This document shows positions 8,761 through 20,300 of a stretch of DNA of 52,543 nucleotides, piece by piece. The stretch's first letter is position 1, and each line of letters begins with the position of its first letter. The notes beneath the pieces were generated by a model, which saw only the letters and a program-made list of their open reading frames with translations, was not told where the DNA came from and did no database searches. Both the position numbers and the translations under genes were made by a program. The DNA lies in assembly GCA_023375785.1 (NCBI GenBank), contig SZWC01016144.1, positions 6,393 to 58,935 on the forward strand, written 5' to 3'. Source of the stretch: Penium margaritaceum. Its lineage: Eukaryota; Streptophyta; Zygnematophyceae; Desmidiales; Peniaceae.

Positions 8761-9172
8761 ATCCAGGACGCCCCGGCGCGCTAGAAGACAGACCGGTGAC
8801 AACAAAAGTGATGGAATGAGAGAATCCTCCAAGCGACATTTGGTGAAAGAGATCACAGTGTGGTGAACACAACACGAGAGACGATGCGCGATTTGGTTGA
8901 GAGACAATAAAGATATGCGTAGATGAGTGAAAAAGATGAGTTAGGGAACAATAGACAGGTGTATGTCTAGTCTTTCTCACGTGCAACTGGACGCACAAGT
9001 CCAACCAACCAGTCAAAAACTAAACAAACCCTTATGCAAGCTCCAAAGCAACAGGAAGAGGGAGCTTAACTAGTGTACGGGCTCCTTGGTTGTCCAAATG
9101 GAAAACCTAAAGAAGCGATTGGTAAAGAAACAAAACTCCACAGTATTGGATCACGAACGCACAAGGATAGGC
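8761..9172 (-). repeat. 3' internal region of an LTR element, copy A
   Basis: This non-coding block is related (perhaps 75-80% by eye) to 16741-17132. Shared landmarks include GTCCAACCAAC, GGGCTCCT and GATCA(C/T)GAACGCACAAGGATAG. It lies between a junction at 9172 and the polypurine tract at 8747-8760, so it is probably the untranslated 3' part of an LTR element. In copy B the equivalent block follows a chromovirus integrase. Confidence 0.55.
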
Positions 9173-9174
9173 TA

Positions 9175-9378
9175 CTGTTGATAGGATGCGGCTGATGTTG
9201 CTGCTACCGTGAGCGCTATTTCCACTGATGCTCTAGCTACTAAACAAGGCTGCGATGCAGCTAGGGGTTGGGCCAGCAGTGGTTTTTGTTGCAGCAACTA
9301 CTATTGCTACTTTTTTCGATGTTGCTGGTACAGTTGCTGCGAGATGCAACAACGTCTGTTGCTGCTGTTTTAGCTCCT
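9175..9378. repeat. Triplet-type tract forming the left flank of the gypsy element
   Basis: GTTGCTG/GCTACT-like irregular triplets resemble the DNA directly right of the element (16410-16445). This suggests the gypsy element inserted into one such tract. Confidence 0.5.
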
Positions 9379-10148
9379 TGTGAACTGGGTGCGGTGTGCT
9401 AGCCTCAATCGGATGGTGTAGGCACCGGACGGTGGCAATGGCGACCAAGGGGAGGCCGGTGCACAGCTTCCCGGATTTGTAGAAGCGTAGGGTCGTCTTG
9501 TGGAGGCATGGGAACACGTGTAGCACAATGGGAGTAAACTGTACTTGTTCTTCAAGTGTCAACATACAAGACTGTATGTACATGACGACACATCCTAGGC
9601 GACCCGAGGTCGCCGAGCCGTGTGCGGCTCTGTACGGACTTTGGATGAGCATTATTGCCTTAGCATCACATAGATCATCTTCCCAGCTTTCCAACGCACC
9701 AAGAATCGCATCATTCCGTGAAGGAACGGCCGAGATACGACCGTTTCCGTGAATCACGGCAATCTGCCGCTGGCAGCACCACTAGCGGCGGTGACCGCCG
9801 CCCGAAGCGCCCTTTCTGGCAAGAACACATCGGGGCGCCCTTCCGAAGCAGCCTTGGCCCTCAATGATCCTTGATTCATTGACTAACCGAGCTCCAAGGT
9901 GCGCTTCGGCCTTGTTGGGTCTTCCGAGGGTCGAGTCTTGGTCCTTTGGGATGAATTCTCGTCACCTGTTTTCCCCTTGGCCGGTCCAACCTTTGGCCGG
10001 GCGTAACTTCCTCAATTCTTGATGGATCGACCCCATTCTTAGGTTGATCTCGCACCAGTTTTCCTGTAGATTCCAACTCAACAGTCAGATTACAAATTCA
10101 AGGAATCCTCAAGCCGTGATCAGTGCCATTGGCACTGTCCAGCTTACA
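9379..10148 (-). repeat. 3' LTR of the gypsy element
   Basis: This 770-bp repeat begins TGTGAAC and ends CTTACA, pairing with 15644-16409. Many of the differences are CG to TG or CA changes. Confidence 0.92.
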
Positions 10149-10151
10149 CTA

Positions 10152-10167
10152 CCCCCCCTCCCCCTTT
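10152..10167 (-). other. Gypsy polypurine tract
   Basis: The minus strand reads AAAGGGGGAGGGGGGG three bases before the start of the 3' LTR. Confidence 0.85.
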
Positions 10168-10245
10168 AATAGCGATCCGCCCTGATTCGCTATTGATACT
10201 CCTGGACGATGGCATTCACCCCGCCAAGGCTGCATCTTAGCGCTT

Positions 10246-13200
10246 TCACTTGACCAGGTACTCCCACCCACGGCCACAACGACGGTGGTCAAGGATGGCC
10301 TCCACCTCAAACTCTTGCTCGCCCTCGATCACCACCCGAGGGGGAGGCTCACAACTGCGGCCAGGAAAATTCTCGGCCGGATCATAGTAGAGCTTGAGCT
10401 TGGAGATATGGAACACATTGTGGATGGGCATGGAAGGCGGAAGAGCCAACCGTGACACCACGGGTGTCCACATTTCGAGCACCTTGAACAGACCAAGCCA
10501 CCGGGGTTTCAACTTGTCCGACCAGACCCCGCGAAGCTTGATGTGCGCGCTGTGGAGAAGCACGTGGTCACCGACCTTGAGCGTTGCATCTGCGCATCGG
10601 CGGTCCACTTGCACTTTCTATTGCGCTTGCGCCTTTGCCAATGCATGCCGCGTTGTAGTCCAAAACTGCATGAAGTCACGTGCGGTAGACTCCACCGCTG
10701 ATAGGTTGCTTGCGATTTGCAAACTGACGGGCGTGGCGAGCACTCTCCCATTCACCACCTCAAATGGCACCTTGCCGGGGGGGGCGGACGTTGCGGAGTT
10801 GTACACCAGTTCAGCAACCAGCAACCGCTAGTCCCATGCTGTCTCATCCGGATCACCCACCATACGTAGGAGCTGCTCTAGCGTCTGGTTCGTCTGCTCC
10901 ATTTGCCTGTCAGTTTAGGGGTGAAAACTCGTTGACAGCTGCACCTTGGTGGCGTACCGCTCCATGAGTTCTCGCCAAAACTTTCTCGTGAAGCGCGGGT
11001 CACGGTCACTCACTATGGACCGCGGCACGCCATGGAGACACACCACGTGTTCGAGAAACAGCCAAGCCGTGCCTTCCGCGCTCATCGTATCACGCGTTGC
11101 GATGAAGTGCGACATCTTGCTGAAGCGATCCACCACCACCAATACCGCATTGTGGCCCGCCGCTTTCGTGGACAAACCCGTGGTGAAATCCATGGAGATG
11201 TCCTGACACGGCTGCTCGGGGATAGGCAAGAGTTGGAGGAGACCCGGGGTCTTTGTCCTCAGCGCCTTGTGGCGTTGGTACACGTCACAACTCTGGCAGA
11301 ATTCAGCCACCTCCGACAACATGGTGGGCCACCAAAAGAAGCGAGCCACCGTCCTTAATGTCTTGTTGGCAGAGAAGTGACCGCTCGGGCCACTGTCATG
11401 GCACTCCTCCAAAATCAGTTGATGAATTGCGGGCACTGCGGGAACCACCACCTGCTGCGTGCCGCGTCGTCGCCAATATGGTGCCTCGAAGAAAAATCTC
11501 CGAGCGTCGTACTCCCCATGTGTCTCATATCCCCCTTGCAAAGAGCTTCACAAGGAAGGCATCCTCGTGGATGGTGAAAGACGCGACCCGCATCATCAGG
11601 TTCGGTTGCCGTGAGAGTGTGTCAGCTGAATTGATGCGACCCGGCCAGTACACGATCTCGTAGTCGAAGTGCAATTGGAGGTACTCCACCCAACGCGCTT
11701 GCCGCCGACTCAGGTTCAGTTGCATCTTGAAGTACTTCATAGCGCGGTGGTCGGTGTAGACCGTGTTTTTCCATGCCTCGAGGTAGTGTAGCCGGAGGGC
11801 CGGTTCGGCCCTCCCTCCTCGCGTCAGTGAGGGCTGGCCGACGGCCAGCACTTCGCTGGCCGCCGGCCAGCTTGCTGCCGGCCGGCTGGACGGCCGGCGG
11901 CCGGCCAAGCGACCGGCCGGCCACCGGCCGGCCAGCCGCCAGCCACCGATCGCGGCCTTAGCCCGATCGGCAGCTGAGAGGCCACGAGGGCCTCAAGGGC
12001 GAGGCCTCGTGGCCTCGTGCCCTCGCCCCCCCTCGCCCTCCTTGCAAAACAAGCAAGCAAGGACGAGGGATAGGGGGAGCGAGGGTGAGGTCGAGAGAGA
12101 GCTGGTGCGAAATCGCCAGCGTGCCTCGCACGCGACGATTTTGCGCCAAAATGGCAAAACGTAAATTGACGTTCGTTCTCAACAAAAATCGACATGAAAT
12201 AAACAAAATAACTCGTGCGAACACACGCGTTCGAGGTAACAACCCCCGGTTTGGGTCCCAAAACCAGGGGTTTAGTTAAAAACAGATATGGGCCTCCAGA
12301 GACTAGAAGTATTCGAGTCTCCCTACTCTGGGTCGTCGATGAAGATTGCCCCTCAGTCCTGCGAAGGGGGTAAACCCCTGACACGGACTGAGAAGACCAT
12401 TCTGCAAACTCTGACGACGACTTCAGAGCAGGAGCTAGAGACACGACACGTTACAGGTACCATTGCCAGTTCTTGAAGACTGCGACCACGGTGAACATCT
12501 CCTTGTCATGGGTAGTGTAGTTCAGCTCCGCCTCGCGCAAGTTGCGCGAGAAGTAGGCAACCGGCTGTGACCCGTTGCCAAAGTCTTGCAAAAGGATCCC
12601 AGCAATGGCCAGGTCCGATGCATCCGTCGCCATTTCAAAGTCACAGCCGCTGTCGGCCAAGTGCAAGGCCGGCACGGAGGTCAGAGCCCGTTTGAGATTC
12701 TCAAAGGCTTCTTGTTCGCTAATTCCCCAACTCCACTCGCAATGTTTGCGAGTGAGATTGGAGAGTGGCACTGACACTCCCGCATAGCCAAGGATAAGCC
12801 TTTCGTATAAGTTGCAAAAACCAAGAAACACTTACACGTCGTGCACACTACGCAACTTTGGCCATTCTTGCAGGGCCAACACCTTGCGCTGGTCCACGAC
12901 AATCTTTCCATTGCCAATTATGTGTCCAAGGAATTCAACTTTTCCCACTCCGAACTCGCACTTAGAGACCTTTGCAAAAAACATCTCCTTCCTCAAAATC
13001 TCTAGGACCTTCTTCACATGCTCCTTATGCTCCTCCATCGTCCTGCTATACACGAAGATGTCATTGAGGTAAACAACCACAAAGTCATCCAAGTACGGCC
13101 TAAAGATGTTTTTCATTGCCGCCATGAAGGTGGCCGGCGCATTGGTCAACCCGAGATGCATTACGAGGAACTCGTAGTGACCATAGCGGGTGCGGAAGTC

Positions 13201-15460
13201 CGTCTTTTCCACATCATTTGCTGTGATGCGGATCTGGTAGTAGCCGGAACGGAGTTCGATCTTTGTGAAGAAGCGAGCCGCACGGGGCTAATCAAAAAGC
13301 TACTTGGCTCTTGGAAGCGGGTACCGGTTCTTGATGGTTGATTCGTTCAACGCCCGGTAGTCCACACACATGCGCATCTCCCCCATCTTTTTCTACACAA
13401 ACAAGACAGGTGCGGCGTAAGGAGACGAGGATGGGTGGATAAAGCCCTGCTCCGTCATCTCGGTCAGCTACTTCTTGAGCTCCTACAGCTGCACGTTGCT
13501 CATGCGGTACGTTGCACGAACAGGCGGTCGCGCTCCAGGTTTGAGGTCGATGCAATGGTCCACATCCCACTTTGGTGGCACACCCGCCGGGAGGGTGTCA
13601 GGGAACACTCTGGGACTTCGTACACACCTTCCGAAGTCCCTGGGGCATTGCGGCAAACTTGCCTTGGGCCCCCGGCTGCTCACGAGTTGCCCCATGTGCC
13701 ACAGCAGGCGCCACGTCCTCTGGTTCGTCGAAATCATCCTCCATGTCTCGCACGAACACCAGAAAAATCTGCTCCTTTTTCCGAATCGCGCGCTTGAGCT
13801 GCATCAAGTTCAGCATCATAGGTACCGATTTTCTCCTTGCGAGGCACCGACTGCTACGGCGCTTCCCCTCCGCAAGTTTCCTCCTCTGTGGCCTCTTCCT
13901 TGGACCACGTAGGTAGGGGATACTCCTTGCCTCCGAGCTTGACTGAGATGGTGCACGCCTCCATATTGACGACGGGGTTGTACTTGTGAAGGAAGTCACG
14001 ACCGAGGATCACATCGTAATCCTTCATCGGGCACATCCGGTGTAAGGTCGTTATGCAAAGCTTCCGCACTAGAATGGAGAGGGGACGAGCTGTGTACCCC
14101 ACTTCAATCGTGCCCTCCACTTGGTTAGCGGTCCGCTTCTTCCTTGTGAGTGTAAGGCCCCATTTTCAAGCACACTCCACGTTCACAAAACTGTGGCTCG
14201 CGCCACAATCCAAAAGACTCCCCACCTTCCCCTTGACGTCTTTCACTCGCGCCTCCAAGAGAAGTGCGGGCTCCTCCTCCTCATTCCCCGCGTCCCATGC
14301 CTTGACCTCGGAAACCCCCTTATTTGCCGCAAGGCATTCGGGTGGGTGGTCAACTGGCGGTTTGGGTTGAGAGGAGCCAGGAGTAACGCCATCTTCTCCC
14401 GGCTCTCCTCGTTTCCCGACTCTTTTATTGCTTTATCTGCTTCCTTCGTGGCTTGCGTCCCCTTCCCTTGCCGCTTACCCTTGCGGTCGCCCCTTTTCGG
14501 ACTTCGACAGTCACGCGCAATGTGGCCAGGCTTGCCACAGTTGTAGCACTTGCGCTGCTACAACGCTCCAATCTTCATGGATGTGTCGTCGCTCTCAGCC
14601 CGCTTGCCGTAACCACCACCAAAAGAGTTATGGCTGTTGGCATGAGCCTGTTGCACACGCGAGTCATACCGTTCTGCTGCTGCGATCATCCCCGGCAGGT
14701 CGTCGTTGAGGTCGTGCATCACCGTCACAGCGCGGGTGTCGTTCTTGAGGCCGTTTCTATGGTTGAAACATAATTTGTGAGACTCAAATCCACAATTGGC
14801 AACTATCTCAAAAAACCTGCGGGTATAGACGGCAACGCCGCCAGTTTGGCAAAGCCGACGCAGCTTTGCACGCGAGTTATTCCTTACATCACCCACGGTG
14901 AAGCGCTTGATGAATGACTCCGTGAACTCCTTCCACGAAGTTGGCCATTTGAGGGTAGGGTCGCCACTACTGCAGGTCAAAGCCGATGGGGTTGAGATTC
15001 TGATTGCGGCCGCAATGCCGACGGACATTGCTGCTCCACTGCTGTGTAGATTGGATCGCATGGCATCGGCCCACCAATCCAACGATGCCCCTCTCAACAG
15101 GGTCACGGCATGGTTGCGGCTCGCCTCGTACCTTGAGGCATCCACGCCGATGGTCGTAAAGTACAATTCCAGTCTGAGTATCCAAGTGTGTGGAGCTGGC
15201 CCAATCTTTTTCTATGGGTCGAATGACTCCGGCTTGGATGGGCTCGCGACGCCCACCGCAGGTACGTTTGCGGTGGCAATTGCCTTTGGTGTTGGCACTG
15301 GACGCTTCGCGAGCTCTTGATTGAGGTACGCGTTTTGCTTCTCCAACAAGTCCATCTTGGCTTGCATGTGGGCGAGCAACTTTTGCAGCGCTGCGGCTGC
15401 TGTTACTTCGCCTTGCACATCAAACGCCACAGCCAACGAGGACGAGCTTGTTGAAGTCAT
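10246..15460 (-). pseudogene. gag-pol: Gypsy gag-pol with C-terminal chromodomain, multiply stopped
   Basis: Gag starts near 15460 with a coiled-coil-like Leu/Gln/Lys stretch. A zinc knuckle CYNCGKPGHIARDC lies at 14507-14548. Protease has LLDCGASHSF (Cys where Ser or Thr is usual) near 14190. RT/RNase H run in one frame from about 13485 to 12456, with YLND (13060-13071) in place of the catalytic YLDD. Integrase has D at 11188-11190, D at 11005-11007 and E at 10897-10899. It ends in a chromodomain (EVEAILDHRR...EYLVK); the TGA at 10246-10248 replaces the usual Trp, so coding homology continues about 50 bp further. In-frame stops: TAG at 15212, 14558, 13855 (approx.), 13483, 13468, 13393, 13300, 13288, 10828 and 10618; TAA at 12832 and 10915; TGA at 14166. 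Frameshifts lie near 14390, 13850, 13620 and 11535. Confidence 0.9.
11787..12455. mobile_element. Solo-LTR-like insertion within gypsy RNase H
   Basis: RNase H coding homology stops at NWQWYL and resumes at EAWKNTVY on either side of a 669-bp block with TGTAGC...GTTACA ends. The flanks GGTAG (11782-11786) and GGTAC (12456-12460) look like a 5-bp target duplication with one later change. There is no coding capacity and no internal repeat, so a solo LTR or short non-autonomous LTR element is likely. It is unusually rich in GGCCGG inverted repeats (11865-11950), has a perfect 9-bp hairpin at 11794-11814, and another imperfect hairpin at 12243-12272. Part of it (about 12270-12455) resembles 24830-25040. 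Confidence 0.7.
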
Positions 15461-15628
15461 CTTGCGTCCAGTGCAACTTCTTTCTCAACGGTTCCTCCGG
15501 TTACCGCCTTGTCACCGGAGTGCGTGATTGGCCTTGGGCACAGATCTGCCAAATAGACGAGATGCGTGCTGGTCTACGCTGACCAAGAGAAGTTGCCACG
15601 TAGATGATTATGCCCCTGAGCCAATGGT

Positions 15629-15641
15629 GGCTCTGATGCCA
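15629..15641 (-). other. Gypsy primer-binding site (initiator tRNA-Met 3' end)
   Basis: On the minus strand TGGCATCAGAGCC starts two bases after the LTR. It matches the complement of the plant iMet 3' end (TGGTATCAGAGCC) at 12 of 13 positions. Confidence 0.8.
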
Positions 15642-15643
15642 AG

Positions 15644-16409
15644 TGTGAACCGTGTGTGGTGTGCTAGCCTCGGATGGTGTAGGCAACAACCGGCGGCAAC
15701 GGTGACCAAGGGGAGGCCGGTGCACACCTTCCCAGGTTTGCAAAAGTGTAGGGTCATCTTGGAGGAGCACGGGAACACGTGTGGCACTATGGGAGTAAAC
15801 TGTACTTGTTCTTCAAGTGTCAACATACAAGACTACATGTACATGATGATACATCCTAGGTGACCCGAGGTCGCCGAGCCATGAGCGGGTCTGTACAGAC
15901 CTGGGATTAGTGTTATTGCCTCAGCATCATATAGGTCATCTTACAAGATTTCCAAAGCACCAAGAATTACATCATTCCGTGAAGGAACGGCCGAGATATG
16001 GCCGTTTCCGTGAACCACGGCGATCTGTAGCTGGCAGCACCACTAGCGGCGGTGACGGCTGCCCGAAGCGCCCTTTCTGGCAAGAAGACATCGGGGTGCC
16101 ATTCCGAAGCACCCTTGGCCCTCAATGATCCTTGATTCATTGAACAACCGAGCCCCAAGGTACGTTTCGGCCTTGTTGGGTCTTCCGAGGGTCGAGCCTT
16201 GGTCCTTGGGGATGAATTCCCGTCACCTGTTTTTCCCTCGGCCGGTCCAACCTTTGGCAGGGCGTAACTTCCTCAATTATTAATGGATTGACCCTGTTCT
16301 TGGGTTGATCTCGCACGGTTTTTCTTGTAGATTCCAAATCCATAGTCAGATTATGAATTCAAGGAAGCCTCAAGCCGTGATCAGTGCCATTGGCACTGTC
16401 CAACTTACA
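15644..16409 (-). repeat. 5' LTR of the gypsy element
   Basis: This 766-bp repeat is the upstream LTR for the minus-strand coding region. Its inner edge is two bases from the primer-binding site. Confidence 0.92.
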
Positions 16410-16740
16410 CTATTGTTGCTGTTGTTGCTATTGATGTGAGTTGGCTCATCTTCCAGGGTAGCAGGGCAGCACTGCTATGGCGGCCAATGCTTTTGTGGTG
16501 GCCAACAATTCTGCAACTCACATGGCATGTCGCCACCAAGAAGGATGCTGTGACAAGGGAAACTTCTGAAACGTTTTTGGCAGCATTCCACTTTCGACTC
16601 TGTCGCAGGTCTACGTGACGTGAGCCCTCAACTCAGGACCTCCATTCTGCCAGGACCTGTACGCCCCACCCAGCCTAGCCTAGCCCAGTCCAGACATTTC
16701 CATTTTTTTTGCTACATGTTGCATGGCAAGATGAAGAGGT
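16410..16740. other. Right flank of the gypsy element, no gene
   Basis: It starts with the same GTTGCT-type triplet DNA as the left flank, then mixed non-coding sequence. Confidence 0.45.
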
Positions 16741-17132
16741 CATGTATCTCTTTGGCTTTGATGTTATGAGGGAATAAGTGAATCCTCCTAATGACATTCT
16801 ATGATAGAGATCACACTATGGTGAACAAAACATGAGAGATAACACTTGAGTTGGTAGAGACAGAAAACATACACGTAGATGAATGAAAACTTCAAGCTAG
16901 GAAACAACAGACAAGTTTATGCGTCTAGTCTCACTCACGTGCGTCCAACTTGGCTTACAAGTCCAACCAACATGTCAGAAAATTGACTGACCCGGTTGCA
17001 ACCTTCAAAACAATAGCAAGAGGGAACCCAACAGGCGTATGGGCTCCTCCGTTGTCTGAATGACAAACCAAACAAGTGCTCGCTACAAAAACATAACTCT
17101 ACAATACTGGATCATGAACGCACAAGGATAGT
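16741..17132 (-). repeat. 3' internal region of an LTR element, copy B
   Basis: It is related to 8761-9172 and ends at the same GCACAAGGATAG. Here it lies just downstream (minus strand) of the chromovirus remnant at 17330-21860, which suggests it is the untranslated 3' part of that element. The polypurine tract and LTR that follow copy A are missing. Confidence 0.5.
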
Positions 17133-17329
17133 GCCGCTCAGAAAATGGACCCCGACAGGTGGTCACAGAGACAACCCTGGAGAGTACGGGAGGGCGCGCC
17201 GACTGGTGCTGATGCTATCAACGTAGCCATTGAGTATCCCGGCATACCGACAAGCCGTGACGACAAGTCCATAGGTCACCGTGATTCACACACCAAGACA
17301 AAGTAGCAGTCAATGAAGTGATTAACATC

Positions 17330-20300
17330 GCGGAGGTTGTCGTAGGGCTCCAATCTGTTGTGTGCAACATTGTAGCCATGCCATTTGACCAGACATTTGG
17401 TTTTTGCCACGGCGTCGATGTCCGAGGATAGCTTCAATCACGTACTTTGTATCCCTGTCCACTTGTGAAGAAGGTGGAGGTGCGGCATCTCTGTCGGGGA
17501 AAATTGTCCTAGGATCGCGGTAGTGCTTGAGCTTGCTGATGTGAAAGGCAGGATGGATCACCATGCTGTTAGGGAGACAAAGTCAAGCAACAACTGGGGT
17601 TTGCATTTATTCAATATCAAACGGTCCCAACCAGTGGGGTTTGATTTTCGCAAATTCCTGTCCTCGAAGTTTGATATTCGTAAAGCTGAGGAGGACGCAA
17701 TCTTTAGCACTGAACACGTCGTTGATGTGATGTTGGTTGCTTTCTCGCTCCATGGCTGTTTGTGTCTTAAAAAGGGTCTAACGTGTGTCCTCCCAGATGC
17801 TTTTGATGTCGTGGCGGTGAATGTCAACCGCGGGGATGTTACTCTAACTTTGTAATTGAGCCGGTGTGGTGGGGAATTTATCACACACCACCTCAAAAGG
17901 TATTTTACTAGTTACTGTGGAAGTGGTGGGAGTTTGGCGGTCGGCAATTTTGCTGTCCACACGGTGCTGTGTCGTTTGCATAAAAGTTTTAGGATTTGTT
18001 CAAGAGTCTGATTTGTTCATTGTATCTGCCCGTCAGTCTAAGGATAGAATGCTATAGATAGCTGGATCCGACTGCCGTAATGCATCATCGCTTTGTGCCA
18101 AACATGGCTTGTGAAGTTGCTAATTCTGTCACTGGTGATGATACGTGACACGCCGAGCAGCCACACAATCTAGTTTAGAAATAGCCACACTGTCCCTTCT
18201 GTGGTGATGGTGGTGGTCATCAGAATGAAGTGGGACATGTTGGAAAATTTGTCCACCACGACGAGGATGGCGTCATTTCCCTCGGATGTGGGGGCCAGAC
18301 CTGTCACGAAGTCCATGCTGATGTCGGTCCATGGTTCCTTCAGAATGGGTAGGGATTGGAGTAAACCAGGTGGCCGCATGCAATGATATCTTTATCTCTA
18401 ACAAGTGTCGCATGATTTGCATAAGGCCGCTATGTCCGTATGCATCTAGTCCCACCATTACTACCGCGCCAGTTTCTTGAGCATCTTGCCCTCACCAAGA
18501 TGTCCATCTGGACCGGTGTCGTTGCATTGAGTGAATTGCCGTTCTCAGTAGTGGTTTTCAATCCGAAAATTGGTTTTGTTGTACCGGTCAAACTCCACGT
18601 AACCCTTCACGAACAGCCTCGCGAGGTACGGATCTCGTTCGAGGAGCAATGTGTTGATCTTGGCCATCAAATCTGATCGTTCACTAAGAGGATCTGCCGG
18701 ATTTGCTTTCCCAGGCCGGTACTTGATGTCAAAGTTGAAGCTGGACTCGAGGAACTTCATCCATGGAGTCTGTTGACGTCTTAGATTTGGCTAGATATTG
18801 AGTTGTTTCAACGCGTGGTGGTTGGTGTGGATGGTGCATCGTCGGCATCTCCAGAAGCATAGCCATGTCTTAAACATGTGCATGACTAGTGGCATCCCTT
18901 TTCTGTGTATCACATAATTTAGCTCCAGTCTACTTTGTTTTTGTGACATGTACACGACCAGCTATTCTCCACCGCCCTTGTCTTGGAGGAGTACGGCTCC
19001 TATGGCTCGATTGGACGCATCGGTGGCAAGGATGTAGTCCACCGTTGGATCTGCCAATCCTAAGGCTGGTACTGAGGTAAGAGAATTCATTAAGGAGTTA
19101 AGCACTTCTTGTTTGTTATCCCTCCAATTCCACTCGGTGGTTTCTGGGTGAGATCGGAGAGAGGCACTGAAACCTGTGCATAGTCTATTATGAATCAACG
19201 GTATTGGTTATAGAAATCCAAAAATACCTTGACTTCCTTAACATTTGTGGGCATTGGCTAATCAACAACTGCTTCTACCTTTTTTGGGTTTGTTGTGATC
19301 CGTCCACCGCCAATGATGTGGCCCAAACACTTAATTGAATGGTGAACAGAGTCGCATTATGAGAGTTTTCCGGATAACTTATCTTTGTAGTATTTCGATA
19401 TCTTTTTGGAGATGTCCATTTTCCTCCTCCGGGGTGTAGATGTGCACTAGGATGTTGTCAATGTACACGACAACAAAGCAATGGAGGAACGGATTAAAGA
19501 TGTCCATTGCCATCATAAATGTTGCAAGGACATACATGATTCCAAACCTCATAAACGTAAAATTGATGCAAAGTACCATCTTCTCAACTTCCTTATCAGG
19601 CACGTGGTTTGTATGTTAGCCATAGTGTTTTTCAAAAAGCTCATCGGCTTCCGGATGGGTTTAGCAGTTCTTGATGGTGATGTCGTTCAATGGCCGACAG
19701 TGCATGCACATCCGCGTTTTTCCTGATTTCTTTTTTATAAAAAGCTTCGGTGCTATGTAGGGTGACATGGAGGATCTGATGAACCCCTTACCGAGCATCT
19801 TGTCTAGTTGTATTTTGATCTTGGTTAGCTCATGATCACTCATCCGGTAGGTCCCCCCTGATTGTCGTTCTGCTACCTGGCATTATTTTGATCTGCCGGT
19901 CGATGTCGTGTTGTGGCGGTAACCCCCAGCATGGTTTGTCAGGGAAACTCCTTTTAACTTGTCGATGAGTTCTGCAAACTCTTTCGGTACGGTTGCAAAC
20001 TTCTCAGGAGTCGATGTCATGGGTGTTGCTTTGGCTGTTGTACCTTCTTTTGCTTCTCTTGCTTCCACTCCCATTAGCCAAGCTTGGGCTCCGTGCTTCA
20101 GATGTTTCTTAGCAACATTTAGGGGTATCAGTTGGCATTTTGTAACTGTCGTAGCTTCCCCTGCTGCTTCCACCTCTGTTGCTTCCTGTAACCGCCACTA
20201 CGTCGTGGGTCGTTTGACTAGAGGCAAGTGTCATATTCTGTCATTAACACCGACGTATTCTAATCCGGTTCTCCATTTGACTTGTAAATTGTGTTGGTAT

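Larger units (their letters stand above)
9379..16409 (-). mobile_element. Ty3/gypsy (chromovirus) LTR retrotransposon, disabled, with a nested insertion
   Basis: Direct repeats 9379-10148 and 15644-16409 (TGTGAAC...CTTACA) enclose gag, protease, RT, RNase H, integrase and a C-terminal chromodomain on the minus strand, the gypsy gene order. The primer-binding site and polypurine tract are in place. LTR divergence is roughly 10-12% by eye with small indels, so it is older than the copia element. The 5-bp flanks CTCCT (left) and CTATT (right) match at only 3 of 5 positions. About a dozen in-frame stops, several frameshifts and a 669-bp insertion at 11787-12455 make it non-autonomous. Confidence 0.93.

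Noticed and set aside
12832..13485. An intact gene using TAG as glutamine
   Set aside because: Frameshifts, a mutated RT active site and a nested insertion show the element is dead, and the copia RT/RNase H frame uses no TAG, so recoding is not needed to explain the stops.
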